From contig JAFEMH010002330.1 of NCBI GenBank assembly GCA_022495995.1, positions 62,001 to 126,000 of the forward strand: a stretch of DNA of 64,000 nt, written 5' to 3'. Below the pieces are notes generated by a model. The model saw only the letters and a list, made by a program, of their open reading frames with translations. It was not told the DNA's origin and did no database searches. Of this stretch, positions 32,288-45,150 are shown one piece after another. The stretch comes from Adenophora triphylla var. japonica (Eukaryota > Streptophyta > Magnoliopsida > Asterales > Campanulaceae). The stretch's first letter is position 1. Each line of letters starts with the position of its first letter. The position numbers and the translations under genes are program-made.

Positions 32288-33460
32288 GACTCCGTTTGTT
32301 TGGGGGAAAATGTTTTTTGAAAAACATTTTTCCCATTTTTCGGTTTTTGTTTCGGACCGGAAAATGGGGAAAATATTTTTCCCACTTTTTTAAATAAATT
32401 GATTTACGAATTTTTTCTAAGTAAAACATTTTTCGAAAAATGGTAACACCCTCACATACACATCCACACACCCACATTACCCACCCCTGCCTATCACCAT
32501 CACCATCACCACCCCCTGCCACTCACCCCACCCCCACCCCCCACCACTCCCAACCCCCCTAGTTAAAAAAAAAAAAATCATTTTAAATTTATTTTTAAAA
32601 ACTCCTCCCCCAATCCATTCACCACTCTTGCCACCCCACCCCACCCCACCCCCGTTGTGTCAAAAAAAAATCATTTTAAATTTATTTTTAACAACTCCTC
32701 CCCCACTCCACTCACCGCCCCTACCACCCTACCCCACCCCCGTTGAGTAAAAAAAATCATTTTAAATTTATTTTTAACAACTCCTCCCCCACTCCACTCA
32801 TACCCCACCCCCACGGGTAAAAAAATCATATCCTCACCCACTCGCCACCCTACTCTCCCCTCACCCCTCCTCACCTACCCCCTCCCGTTGGGTAAAAAAA
32901 ATTAATCATTTTTCGAAAAAAACAGTTTGCAGTTAAATTTGAAAAAAAAAATTGACATGACGGGGGTAGTAGGGTGGCAGGGGGTGATAAGTGGATTGGG
33001 GGAGGAGTTGTTAAAAATAAATTTAAAATGATTAATTATTTTTTTTACTCGATCGTGGGGTGGGGTGGCAGGGGGTGGTGAGTGAGTTGGGGGAGGAGTT
33101 GTTAAAAATAAATTTAAAATGATTAATTTTTTTTTACTCGACCGGGGGGTGGTGGGTGGGGTGGGGGTGGGTGGGTGATTGGGTGGGTGGGGTGGGCTGG
33201 CAGGGAATGGTTAGTGGATTAGGGGATTGGGGTGGGGGAGGGGGTGGCAGTGGTGAGTAGGGTGGGGGTGGGGGTGGTGGTGGTGATTGGGATGGGTAAA
33301 TTTGTAGTCAACTCAATCTAACATTTTTCGGAAAATATTTTCCTTACCAAACAGTCAAAAGCATGTTTATTTTATTTTTCGGAAAACATTTTCATTTTTC
33401 GAAAAATATTTTGTCGAAAATCATTTTCCGAAAAATGTTTTACGCTAAACAAACGGAGCC
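32288..33460. mobile_element. Tourist-like (PIF/Harbinger) element with a large internal inverted repeat
   Basis: It begins GACTCCGTTTGTTTG and ends AAACAAACGGAGCC, flanked by TAA at 32285-32287 and 33461-33463, the Harbinger target duplication. The length is 1173 bp with no transposase. The left half has C-rich blocks alternating with TCATTTTAAATTTATTTTTA (about 32566-32890). The right half has the reverse complement (about 32985-33135) and then a long G-rich block (33140-33300), so a transcript could fold into a long hairpin. Confidence 0.85.
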
Positions 33461-33463
33461 TAA

Positions 33464-34476
33464 CTGTTTAAACGTGTTATCACTGTTGTTGAGATAACAT
33501 CAATGTTAGCACAAACAACAACACATAAGCAAAACACTTAAAATTTTAAAATGAGTTTTGTAACGAAAATTAAAACACTCAATACTTTGATTTTTCTTAT
33601 ATATGTTTAGCGGACTTACCACTCCATTGGCAAAGACCTGCGAACAATGCAAATGAAAAAGAATGACAATTAGTAACAATACAGAAGAAAAATTGTATAA
33701 GTAATAAACTAAAAATAGAAACCGGAAAAGAAAGAGTAGTAGTGTTTAGAGTATTTCGGCTCAGGACCAAGTATCCGTTTAATTTGAAATTCAGCCACAA
33801 TCCAAGGTCACTGATCCAAGATGTTATAATGTAATCGAAAAGCAGCAAAGCAGTCCAAGAACACCCAGTACAACAGACCCCAACTAATCCCAGTCAAACT
33901 TCCGGACAGCCAACAATGAAAACCGCAGCCCCACGACCTCTATTTTTCTCGCCAAGCGACACACACACAACACACACACACTGCTCAAATCACCCTAAAA
34001 ATTTGAGGGAGAGACAACCTAGGAACTCAGAATAGGAAAGCAATAATTCACCAAGAAAGCAACCACGAAAGTAATTCACTGCCAAACTCTCTCACTCTCT
34101 CTCTCTATTTACCCGAAAGAGAAAACCCCAATTGTGTGTGAAATCGTGTGTTGTTGTTGTCGTTGTGGTTTTTTCAATGGAGAGGGTGTGGGGGTTTAAA
34201 TAGGGCTGAAGGGAGAAGAGATAAGGAGGAGCTTACCCGAATCGACCGAATCAACCTTGGCGCTAGCGACAAAATCGCCGGAGAAGGAACAGATGAGATC
34301 GCACAACACAAGAGACCAAGTCAAGGTTAACATCTCTCTAACCGATAAACACGACCAAAGCTGAGAATAAGAGGGGAGGTCATTTGGGCCATGGGTCACA
34401 AAAAATTGGCTAGATGGGCTGCTCATTTTTGGGCCAAAGCCCATATAAATAACAACAATATAAATATAACTAGAGA
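33464..34476 (-). other. Possible Helitron 5' part with gene-derived leader and small exon
   Basis: On the minus strand, TCTCTAGTTATATTTATATT starts at 34476 after an A, resembling Helitron 5' ends. Downstream lies leader-like sequence with a GGTAAGC donor near 34230, then a short acceptor-donor bracketed piece near 33620-33640 (CAG, GTCTTTGCCAATGGAGTG, GTAAGT). I find no 3' hairpin or CTRR end, so this remains a suggestion. No protein family is recognised. Confidence 0.3.
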
Positions 34477-35096
34477 TTGCACGAAGGCGAATACCTATCT
34501 ATAAAACAATTAAGATCAATAGAACGACTTACTGTTCTAGATCCCTCACACTTTAACAACAACCTAGCCCAGAGAACTTCTCGAAACTATTATTAGGTTG
34601 TAGCCAAACCATGGTTGGAGAGTCAAGGTTGCAGCGGGAGAAGGGGCAAAACGGCAAAACAGAGGAAGTTATGGGCATGGTTGAAACCATGGGCATGCCA
34701 TGGAGTGGACTGGTTTTCCTGGCAGATAACATAAGCCTTCGTACGACAAGCCTTGATCTGGGCCGGATTGTATCCTATAAAAGCTAAGCAATGGCCTAAA
34801 TTATTGTGTTCTTGTATTTGTGCTATAGAAAAATAGTTAGGATATCTATATAGAATATGGGATATTAACTAAAGAGCCTAAGACATGGCGGGGCGACCTT
34901 TGGGGTGCCCTTAGGGATATTACTTGGATGGTTATAGGCATGTCTAGGGGGTGATCGTACGAGAGTGTGGGTATAGAGTGGAATTACTATAAAGAGAAAA
35001 AAATATGTTCTCTATTGTAACACGTCAGATTTGTGGTTATATTGAATATCCTGGTTTGTTAGTGCCCCTATATGTAGTCCGTTGTTGGGATGATAT
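34477..35096 (+). repeat. Element F: left part of an LTR, split by element E
   Basis: With E removed, this sequence continues at 43061-43188, ending in CA just before a primer-binding-like TGGTATCAGC. A TATAAAAG box lies near 34778. The left boundary is not certain. Confidence 0.5.
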
Positions 35097-36496
35097 TGTT
35101 GGGTTTTATGGGTCCATGCGCAGCGGAATTAAGCATCAAATTAACACAAAACCCAAGCCCTAAGATCCGTTCTATATGATTAAATTGAATTCCTATGAGA
35201 TAGAATTTATCAACCTTAATTGCTTTCCGGTCTTGAGCTATCGAACAATTTGTCGGTGTGATTTTGAATCACAATCTTCGACCTTCAAAACCCTTTGAAT
35301 CTTCGGATTGGAACTCTAGGCCTTGATCGTCATACGAGCGAAGACCCTCTAGTATCCACACGTTAGAATGAACCAAGAACAGTTCTTGAGAATTGCTAGA
35401 TTCTTAAACCTATAGAAGAATATTGAGAAACCTTTTAGTGTGATTTTTCCCTTGGAAAATTTCGGCTAGCTTGATTAGGGTTTACAGAATCTAATATTTA
35501 TACTACATTAGTATAGGTATTAGTTTCCTAATCATATTAGGAAAGTGTCTGTCAAACGCCTCAGGCCTTAGTATGTCGCGCGACCCAGAACGCCATATGG
35601 CAAGGTCCGTCGCACGACTCAGGACTTCATATGGCAAGTTCTGTCGCGCGCTATATTAAGCCAGTTCAGAAACTCTCAATCATTCTTCCTTTGGTTTAAC
35701 CAATTCATTCTAGTTGTGTGTGACCCAATAGGATTATATTATGTTGGCAATGAGCTCGATCATATCGACCCTCATAAGACATAAGCGGACTCTAGCAAGC
35801 CATTATGTCTACCCAAATAATATAACGTAAGAGTTCACGTTTCCAATGGTACACTTCCATTTCTCCCTTTGTCTCACGATGTTATATTGAACACAAGTCA
35901 TGGTCCCTGTCAACTTGTATTTGTTCAATGCTTTCTCGATCTTGAGTATAATGATAATCCAATCGCATTGGGGTGTGGCCACACTCTTTCATCATTATCA
36001 CTCATCGAGGGGCCCAAGCAAAACATCTCTCTTTCGAGGGACAAATTCCATCTTGACTTATCATCCTTTCCGTCATGAATCCGATCATGCCAAAGATAGC
36101 CTTTATAAATATCGTGTTAAGATATCGTTTGACTAAAATCAAACATGACTTTCATCATATGTAAGGTCATGATAATCTCAGGTTTAGGGACTAAATGAAA
36201 TGACCATATGAGATTTAATTATGACATTTGACCATGACATAAATCTCATACGGGTCAAGTCCAGTCACTTGTTCACTAACAAGTACCCATAATTTCAATG
36301 TGCATCTCTATGCATATAATCATCATATGATTATCCATTGACAATTATACTAATTATTCTCTTAATAATTAGGGATGGAGATTATTACAATAAATATGCA
36401 AAATATATAATAATCAAATAATAAACTTAAACGATAAAGACGATACATAACGGTTTTAAGTTAAACATAACTAAAGCCTAGGGCATTACACCAACA
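35097..36496 (-). repeat. 3' LTR of element E
   Basis: 1400 bp, ending TGTTGGGTTTTATGG and GGCATTACACCAACA on the plus strand. A minus-strand TATAAATA lies at 35495-35502. CG palindromes GTCGCGCGAC (35575-35584) and GTCGCACGAC (35609-35618) lie within it. Confidence 0.93.
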
Positions 36497-36514
36497 GTCT
36501 CCTACTTGCACTAG

Positions 36515-39500
36515 GCTCCATTTATGTATCAAATACTCATGGATCTAACATGACCATCATGCTTCTGCCCGTGCGAGAATCTTTGTAAGTGAATCCCTTA
36601 TGTCATCATCGGTTGATACTTTGTATATCTTTAACGCCTTCTCATTCTTTATGAAATCTTGAAAAACGTCTAAGTGAGTGTTTGGATCGTTGTTGTGATC
36701 TTGGTTCCATTGTTTGCACAAATGGCACCACAATTGTCACAACAAAAGTTTCATCGATTAGTGATACTTGGAACATTTTCAAAACACTAATGAACTTTTG
36801 ATCCAAACTGCCTCCTTTTAGCTACATCATATCTTGCTAAAATTTGGCCTTAGTCGTAGAATCGTCTACAATTTTCTGCTTGGAATTCTTCCAATCAAAA
36901 CTGCACCTCTAATAAGCATAAACACAAATCCTAATTGCGATTTTTTTTAATTAACTTTGTCAGTTTGGAAGTTAACATCTATGTAACCCTTACAACAAGA
37001 TTAACTTCCAATCTTTCAAATGTCAAGAACATATCCTTAGTTCTTCTTAAGTACTTAAGGATCATCTTGACTGCCATCCAATGGTTCTCAACAGGATCAG
37101 ATTGGTATTGATCATCATGCTTAGAGCATATGAGACGTCGGGTCTAGTACAAATCATGGCATACATGACAGATCCAAATGCCGGAGCATGTACAGCTTCA
37201 TTCATTCCCTTTTTGCTCATCAGTTGTCATAAGACAATGAGTATTGCTAAGAGAAATACCATGACCCATTGAAAAGCTACTTTTCTTAGACTCTTCTAAG
37301 AACCTTATCAATGTGAGTATTTTGACTCAAACCAATTTATCCTTTTAGATCTATCTCTATAGATCTTGATGCCAAGGATGTAAGCGACTTCACCCATATC
37401 TTTCATTGAGAAACCTTTCCTTGACCAAGACTTTGACAGTCTTAAGTGTCGGAACTTGTTTTTCCAATGAGTAAGATATCATTGTAATAAAACAATAGAA
37501 ATAATACTGCGCTCCCACTGAATTTCATGCATACACAAGATTCATCTTTGTTCTTTGATGAAGTCAAACTCTTTGACCAATTCATCAAAACGAATATTAC
37601 AATCCTTGAAGCTTGCTTCAACCCATCTCATGGACCTTTGCAACATGCATACTTTATTAGAGTTTCTTGGATCGACAAACTATTCGGGTTGTGTACTATA
37701 CACATCCTTAATAATCTTTCCATTTAAAGAAAGTCATTTTGACATCCATTTGTCATATCATATAGTCACAATATGTGATAATGGCAATTGAAACTCTAAC
37801 AGACTTCGACATTGTAACTGGCGAAAAAGGTTTCAACATGGTCAATACTATGAATTTGCCTAAATCCCTTTGTTACAATCCTTAGTCATGAAAGTATGCA
37901 CCTTCCCATCCATGTTGGTCTTGAAGACCTACTTGCACCCTTTAGTTTTTACACCTTCAGGTAGCCCAATCAAGTTCCAAACTTGATTGTCAAACATGGA
38001 TTGTAATTCGGATTCCATGGTTCCAAACCATTTATCCAAATTAGGAGTGGACATCGCCTCAAGATAGGAAGTAGGATTGTCATTCTCAATGACTTCCTCT
38101 TCATTACTTTCTGATATGAGAAATCAATATTTCTTGGGTTCGGATCGTAACCTATCAATCTACGATGGACTTGTGCATCTTGAACCGGTTTCACAACTCT
38201 TTGTGAACTTGGCTCCGTATTAACTCTTGGATCCATGTCATTTTCAGGTTCTTGAACTTTCTTCAAGATTAATTTTACTCCCACTAGATTCTTTATTAAG
38301 AAACTATTTCTCAAGAAACAAATCGTATAGAGCAACAAACATTTTGTTCTCTTTGCGGTTGTAAGATTAATTTCCAAAAATAACCCAGTCAGATTTGGTG
38401 CTAACTTATAAGAGACAAGTCTCTTTACATAAGGTTCGCAACCCCAATTCTTCATGAAAGACAAACTAAATTTTCTTCCATGCCACATCTCATGTGGGGC
38501 CTTAGGAACCGATTTAGTAGGGACTCAATTCAGTGTAACCGCATTATTTCTAATGCATATCCTCAAAAGGAAATATGAAATAGGAAAGTCTAATTGACAC
38601 ATCATCGAACGAACCATGTCCTACAAGGTTCAATTCCTCCTTTCAGACATACCATACAATGTGGTGTTCAGGGTGGAGTCAACTCTGAAACGATTTCATA
38701 GTTTTGAGATGATTGTCAAACTCTTGGCTCAAATATTCACCACCTCGATCTAATCGAAGTACTTAATAGTTTTGCCAAGTTTTTTTGCACTTCATCTTTG
38801 AAATGCTCAAAATATCTCAAACGATTCACCTTTGGACTTCATCAGATAGACATAGTCATATCTAGATAAGTCTTTAGTGAAATGTGATGAAATACCAAAA
38901 TCCTCCCCTAGCAATGCTGCTTAATGGTCCACATACATTTCATGTATAATGACCAATAAGTCACTAGCCCTCCCACCACTTTAGTGTAGGATGGTTTGGT
39001 CAATAATCCCAATAAATAAGATCCACATTCCTCAAATGATTCATGGTCATATGAGTCTAAAAGTCCATGTTAATGGAGTTTAGATATATGTTTCTTATTT
39101 ATCTGACTAAACCGGCAATGCCATATGAACGCGTTGTTCATATTATTCGGTTTAGATTTCCATTTATATTATAGATATCTTCAATATTATTTTGTTTATT
39201 AACAACAAGGATATGAAGACCATTCAGTGACATATGCAATACAATAAGGCATATCATTAAATAGATATAAAACTTCTTATTTTAATAAGAAAATTATATC
39301 CTTCATCATCCATATGAGAAACGAAAATAATACTTCTACCCAAATCCGGAACTTATTAACACTTGTTCAAAACAAGTACTAGTCCACAAGGTAAAGTGAC
39401 TTCATAAGTCCCTATGGCTAATGTAGCAACTCTTGCTCCATTTCCACGCATAGGTTTAAATTACCTCCTTTGAGTAGCTTTCTATTCTTTGTTCCTTGCA

Positions 39501-41200
39501 CATTTAAACAAATGTGGGATCCATGTCCGGTATCATATACCCAAGAACAAGAAGTCGAAAAGGAAAATATCTATCATATAGATACTTGAAGTAGTAGCAA
39601 TCATATTGCCCTTCTTCACGTTTTAGGCCTTCCTAATAAGCCTTGCAACTTTGCTTCTAACGACAATCTTATTGCAATGGTAGCATACTGCATCCTTTTG
39701 AGACACTTTGGATTTAGCCTCTTCGACTTTGACAACTTTTGTCCTAGGTTTGGCAACCTTTGCTTTACCTACTTTTCATTCCTTTTGAACCCCTTTCTTG
39801 TGTTAACCATTAACACACTTGCGGATTGCTCCCTTTTGCATCTCATGCATTAAGAGCCTTCACCACAACATACATCTTTTGCCTAGTTTGCACTTGGAAC
39901 ATTTCCTTTGTGCGATGTGCTAGAACAAAAGCAGTTTTCATGTGTTCAAGGTTCTTCATAAGAGCCTTTAAACATGGTGGCAATTACAAGGCAAGCAATA
40001 TTGTCAGAATCATCAGCATGTTTCTAATGTTGCTTCCTTATTTGCCATATGCAACATTTGCACTAGGTTCAATAGGAATGGATTCATCAAGAACGTACAC
40101 ATTTGCCTAAGAACAATTCTTGAGGCTTCTGATCCAATCAGAATTATTTGTATCGTTCCTTTCGAACTTTGTCCTTCATAAGGACGAATCACAATTATCA
40201 TTATGTAATGCTACTTCTACAACAAAATATACAAATTATATGAACACATATCAATATCAACACATTTATCACTTAAGAAAAAATTATGTATTTCACAAAT
40301 ACTCCCACTAAATCATATACCTTCCAATGTAAATAAGCATAATATGCATTTAATGGGCTAAGATCCAACTTTAATTTAATCTCAAGTACGCTATGGCGCA
40401 CCGCTCAAAATTAAATTAATTAGGTAGAAAACATCAATCATATCGTATATGACTCTTAGATCTTTTATGAGATTTATTTAAGACATCATATGTCTAAGCA
40501 TATTTTAATCTCATCTTATGCCTTGGGTCCAAAACCGTTTTGATAACCCAATTAAGTTCATCCACTTTAAACGTATAGGAACCACCATTTCCTCATCTTG
40601 CTCGCAAACGAAATAGAATCAAAGCACCTTGCTATGGCAAGCCCACCCAAAACTATCCGAGTGGTCTCAAGTGTTTTAATCATGGATTGGAATAAAGAAC
40701 TTAAAAGTTAAATGAAGGTTCTTTAAAGCAGATTATAAGCATATCAACAAAGATAATCATAATGTACACCAGGTAAGTTTCCAAGAAAATAGGTGAGCCA
40801 CAAGGACTGCTTAAGTACCAAATTTTCCTTCGACGACAGAACTTTCCTAGTCATGCACAATTATAATACCAATTTGAATGCAACATAATCAATACTTTGT
40901 ATACTGATTTGTTTCTCTTAAACAATCAGACTCATAAACTGATTTGTTTCTAATAAACAATCAGACTCCTTCAAATTTTGCGTAAACTGACTTGTTTCTC
41001 ATAAACAATCAGAAAACCAAAATTTAATGTTTTAACTAAACATTTAACAAATTATTATTCAATGTTTCAACTAAACATCTAATAAAATTCTTAACACTTA
41101 AGAACAAACAATTCATGCATCGCAACAATTAATAAAAACACATTTAAATTAATTAAGCATGCATAGACAATGGATTAATCTAGCATAGCCCTATAAACTC
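36515..41200 (-). pseudogene. Degenerate copia gag-pol of element E
   Basis: Reading leftwards, gag has a broken zinc knuckle (CYHCNK near 39670-39690). The integrase C-terminal half follows: a TPPGTPQHNG-like box near 38670 and the frame 38488-37970 with MWHGRKFSLSFMKNWGCEPY and YVKRLVS. A linker and RT come next. The RT catalytic box YVDD reads YYND at 37475-37489, so one catalytic aspartate is changed to Asn. Stops and frameshifts are frequent throughout. The domain order gag-integrase-RT is that of Ty1/copia. It cannot encode active enzymes. Confidence 0.8.
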
Positions 41201-41315
41201 AATTTCCAGAAATTCATAGCATCCAGATTAATACACAAACATATCAGATTGCAAACTCATTCACAGATTAGCAGGATTGTTCAACAAACTGATTATGCCC
41301 AGATTTGGCTAGTTT

Positions 41316-41418
41316 TGTCGCGTGACAGAGACTCCCAGAGGCCTTATATGTCGCATGACTTAACAGAGCCATCAGCCCTACTCTGTCGCGTGACAGAGTC
41401 CAACTCTGTCGCGTGACA
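41316..41418. repeat. TGTCGCGTGACA palindrome cluster in E's leader
   Basis: Three perfect or near-perfect copies lie at 41316-41327, 41384-41395 and 41407-41418, with a weaker one at about 41349, in the untranslated leader just downstream of the 5' LTR. They resemble the palindromes in the LTR of the same element and in other families in this window. Confidence 0.8.
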
Positions 41419-41644
41419 CGAGATGACAGATTGCAGATTTCCAGATTCAATCGATTCTAATCATAAAGCAATTAAATCAAGTAAACAGCTTTTACATATT
41501 TAATTCAGCATAATCAGAGGACGATTTTCACATTGTTTCACATAAACAATAAACATTCTACCGCATACAAAACATGCAATAAGCATATAAACGATTTATA
41601 TCTTAATTCTAGCATGTTAATTCAAACTTAACCATACGAACGGG

Positions 41645-41657
41645 GCTCTGATACCAC
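41645..41657 (-). other. Primer binding site of element E
   Basis: The minus strand reads GTGGTATCAGAGC directly after the 5' LTR. It is complementary to the 3' end of plant initiator tRNA-Met. Confidence 0.9.
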
Positions 41658-43060
41658 TGTTGGGTTTTATGGGTCCATGCGCAGCGGAATTAAGCATCAA
41701 ATTAACACAAAACTCAAGCCCTAAGATCCGTTCTATATGATTAAATTGAATTCCTATGAGATAGAATTTACCAACCTTAATTGCTTTCCGGTCTTGAGCT
41801 ATCGAACAATTTGTCGGTGTGATTTTGAATCACAATCTTCGATCTTCAAAACCCTTTGAATCTTCGGATTGGAACTCTAGGCCTTGATCATCATACGAGC
41901 GAAGACCCTCTAGTAGTATCCACACATTAGAATGAACCAAGAACAGTTCTTGAGAATTGCTAGATTCTTAAACCTATGGAAGAATATTGAGAAACCTTTT
42001 AGTGTGATTTTTCCCTTGGAAAATTTCGGCTAGCTTGATTAGGGTTTACAGTATCTAATATTTATACTACATTAGTATAGGTATTAGTTTTCTAATCATA
42101 TTAGGAAAGTGTCTGTCAAACGCCTCAGGCCTTAGTATGTCGCGCGACCCAGAACGCCATATGGCAAGGTCCGTCGCACGACTCAGGACTTCATATGGCA
42201 AGTTCTGTCGCGCGCTATATTAAGCCAGTTCAGGAACTCTCAATCATTCTTCCTTTGGTTTAACCAATTCATTCTAGTTGTGTGTGACCCAATAGGATTA
42301 TATTATGTTGGCAATGAGCTCGATCATATCGACCCTCATAAGACATAAGCGGACTCTAGCAAGTCATTATGTCTACCCAAATAATATAACGTAAGAGTTC
42401 ACGTTTCCAATGGTACACTTCCATTTCTCCCTTTGTCTCACGATGTTATATTGAACACAAGTCATGGTCCATGTCAACTTGTATTTGTTCAATGCTTTCT
42501 CGATCTTGAGTATAATGATAATCCAATCGCATTGGGGTGTGGCCACACTCTTTCATCATTATCACTCATCGAGGGGCCCAAGCAAAACATCTCTCTTTCG
42601 AGGGACAAATTCCATCTTGACTTATCATCCTTCCCATCATGAATCCGATCATGCCAAAAATAGCCTTTATAAATATCGTGTTAAGATATCGTTTGACTAA
42701 AATCAAACATGACTTTCATCATATGTAAGGTCATGATAATCTCAGGTCTAGGGACTAAATGAAGTGACCATATGAGATTTAATTATGACATTTGACCATG
42801 ACATAAATCTCATACGGGTCAAGTCCAGTCACTTGTTCACTAACAAGTACCCATAATTTCAATGTGCATCTCTATGCATATAATCATCATATGATTATCC
42901 ATTGACAATTATACTAATTATTCTCTTAATAATTAGGGACGGAGATTATTACAATAAATATGCAAAATATATAATAATCAAATAATAAACTTAAACGATA
43001 AAGATGATACATAACAGTTTTAAGTTAAACATAACTAAAGCCTAGGGCATTACACCAACA
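41658..43060 (-). repeat. 5' LTR of element E
   Basis: 1403 bp, nearly identical to 35097-36496. Most differences are C/T or G/A transitions, as expected from deamination of methylated cytosine. Confidence 0.93.
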
Positions 43061-44661
43061 GATATAAGTTAACAAATCATGTGTTTCTTCTTTATTACTT
43101 TCATATGATTGTTATATGTATGTCGATTCTCGTCATCTGTAACTGGTATGGGACAATAACTGCTCTGATATACCACAATTTCATAACAACTGGTATCAGC
43201 TCCGGTTCAGAGATCAGGGCTGTCCGAATTAATAGGATGTATGCTGCAGGAAAATAGATCTGAATTGGCTGTTGTAATGATTCAAATTGGTTATGTTACT
43301 TATACCAAATAGGATCAAGGTTTCATAAATCCGAATGAATTTGAGACTGCAGGAATTCAGATCAGGGTTGAAGTTACATAATCATGAAAGGTCATCAGAT
43401 CCGAGATTAAGGGTTGCAAAATCCAAATAGGATTAGGGTTTGCATTGATTTAGGCAAATTTGTGTTATTGAGTATTGTGAGAGCATTGCCGATGGGCAAA
43501 AATGGCTCGATATGGAAATTTGTGGAATCAGATTTGGGCAACAGATATGGAATTATGAAAGTTGAAAAAAAAAAGAACAAATTAGTTTATGAGCTTGGCG
43601 AGTGTTGGGCGCGTTCAACATGCTTGAAAAGTACGTGTAATAGGCGTGTAGAGTACGTGCAGTACAGACATAGTGCAGATTTCGTGCGGGGCAGATTTCA
43701 GTACAGATTTCGCTGTGGTGCAGATTTCGTACAAAATTCATGCAGATTTTGTGTAGTGCAGCAAAAGTACAAAGTACGTGCAGCAAAGGTACAAGGTATA
43801 TGCTATTGTGACATGCAGGAGGAACATTCATGGGTGAGATAGAAACTTGTACTTCATGTGCAGTGGAATGACAGATTGGTGGTCGTCTTTAGCTGCGTTA
43901 CATGAAGGATTGCCAGAGAAGCTAAATTGGTAGCTTAAGGTAGTTCGTTGTACACAAGATACAACGGGTTCCGCTCAAGGGAAATAAGTGGTTTTTTAGT
44001 GGAGGACGACAAAGTCTAAAAACGTCGGATGGGAGAAATCTCATAAAAAGGTATGTTGGGAAGGAGTTGATGGTTCGCTACTGAACAACGTGATTTAAAC
44101 AAGCACAAACATAGGAGAGGATTCATAACAGTGTGTGATGAGATGCTAGTGGAACACGGAGGTACCAAGAACGTGTTGATGGAGGAAATCTCCCTCTCGT
44201 AATAATTACCTAGCAAGTGCACTGGTCTACCAATGTAGTATTATGGAAAAGCAAGAGTCGAATTCACAGATATTTGGTGGAAAACAAGTAAATTCAAGTT
44301 AGTGAAAAGTAACAAAAATGGGGTTTTGTTTGATTGTTTATTAACCAACTAAAACAGAATTTAAAATATTTAAACTAAGAAAATAAGTAAAAGCAAAGAA
44401 TTAACCAAATTATGCAAGAAATTCATGGATTGAGTTTCACAATACCTTTACTCTATGCTATTTAATGATAAAAATGATTCAATCTCATTTAATGTTTCGT
44501 ACACAAAATTAAGGATTTGGGCGGTTAAGCGGTCGGATTGCAACTCTATTGTTACTATTAGATTATACTTCGCAAATCAAGTCCTTATAATTTGCCAAGA
44601 ACTCATAAAGTGCTCAATAATATGTGAAACTAGATCATTTTGATTTCTATCACGACCTCAA
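43061..44661 (+). other. Element F: LTR right end, primer site and degenerate interior
   Basis: The LTR ends CA at 43187-43188, followed by AC and TGGTATCAGC, a decayed tRNA-Met binding site. The interior has repetitive GTGCAGATTTCGTGC-like phrases (43660-43800) and an open frame at 43414-43842 with no domain. From about 44200 the sequence is AT-rich and may belong to another old element. No pol domain is seen. Confidence 0.4.
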
Positions 44662-45150
44662 TCAATAACTATATAATGGCTGAAGTGAATAAGCTTTCTT
44701 TCCTAAAACAGAAATTTGAGCGGGAAAACTGGCCTCTAATTACATAAACAAAAATGCTTCGTATTCCTAATCTGTGTAATTATTACTAACCTGATTCACC
44801 ATTAATTTAACATGCATGCTTTCTCGAATTTGTAATGAACATTTAATTTAATTTCTACTTATTTGCAGCATCCAATAATTAAAAACTTATTACAAATCCA
44901 AATCGAAAATGAAAGAAGGCAGCAATTTACTTACAGTCCCTTAATTAATTGTACAGTCCAAGACAATAAACAATTAAAATATGTAAAAAAGAAATGAATT
45001 CCAAACGTTTTACAACATCACATATAAATAGATTTACAATACCATTTCAAATTTGTTCTTTTCTCTTCTTCTTTTACTTCTTTCTGTGCTTCTCCATTCA
45101 TCTTTATTTAGCTGCTTAATTCTTTGTCACCCGTGCAGCTTCATTCAACA

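Larger units (their letters stand above)
35097..43060 (-). mobile_element. Element E: complete Ty1/copia retrotransposon with dead coding region
   Basis: On the minus strand the LTRs start TGTTGGTGTAATGCC and end AAACCCAACA. The 5-bp target duplication GATAT is perfect (35092-35096, 43061-43065). The tRNA-Met binding site lies next to the LTR at 41645-41657 and a purine tract at 36497-36510. The LTRs (1400 and 1403 bp) differ by about 19 substitutions and one 3-bp indel by my reading. The 5.2-kb interior holds recognisable copia pieces with many stops and frameshifts. It sits inside the LTR of element F. Confidence 0.93.

Noticed and set aside
43414..43842. 142-codon open frame with many Cys and Arg
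   Set aside because: It is built from repeated GTGCAGATTTCGTGC-like phrases in element F and has no recognisable domain.
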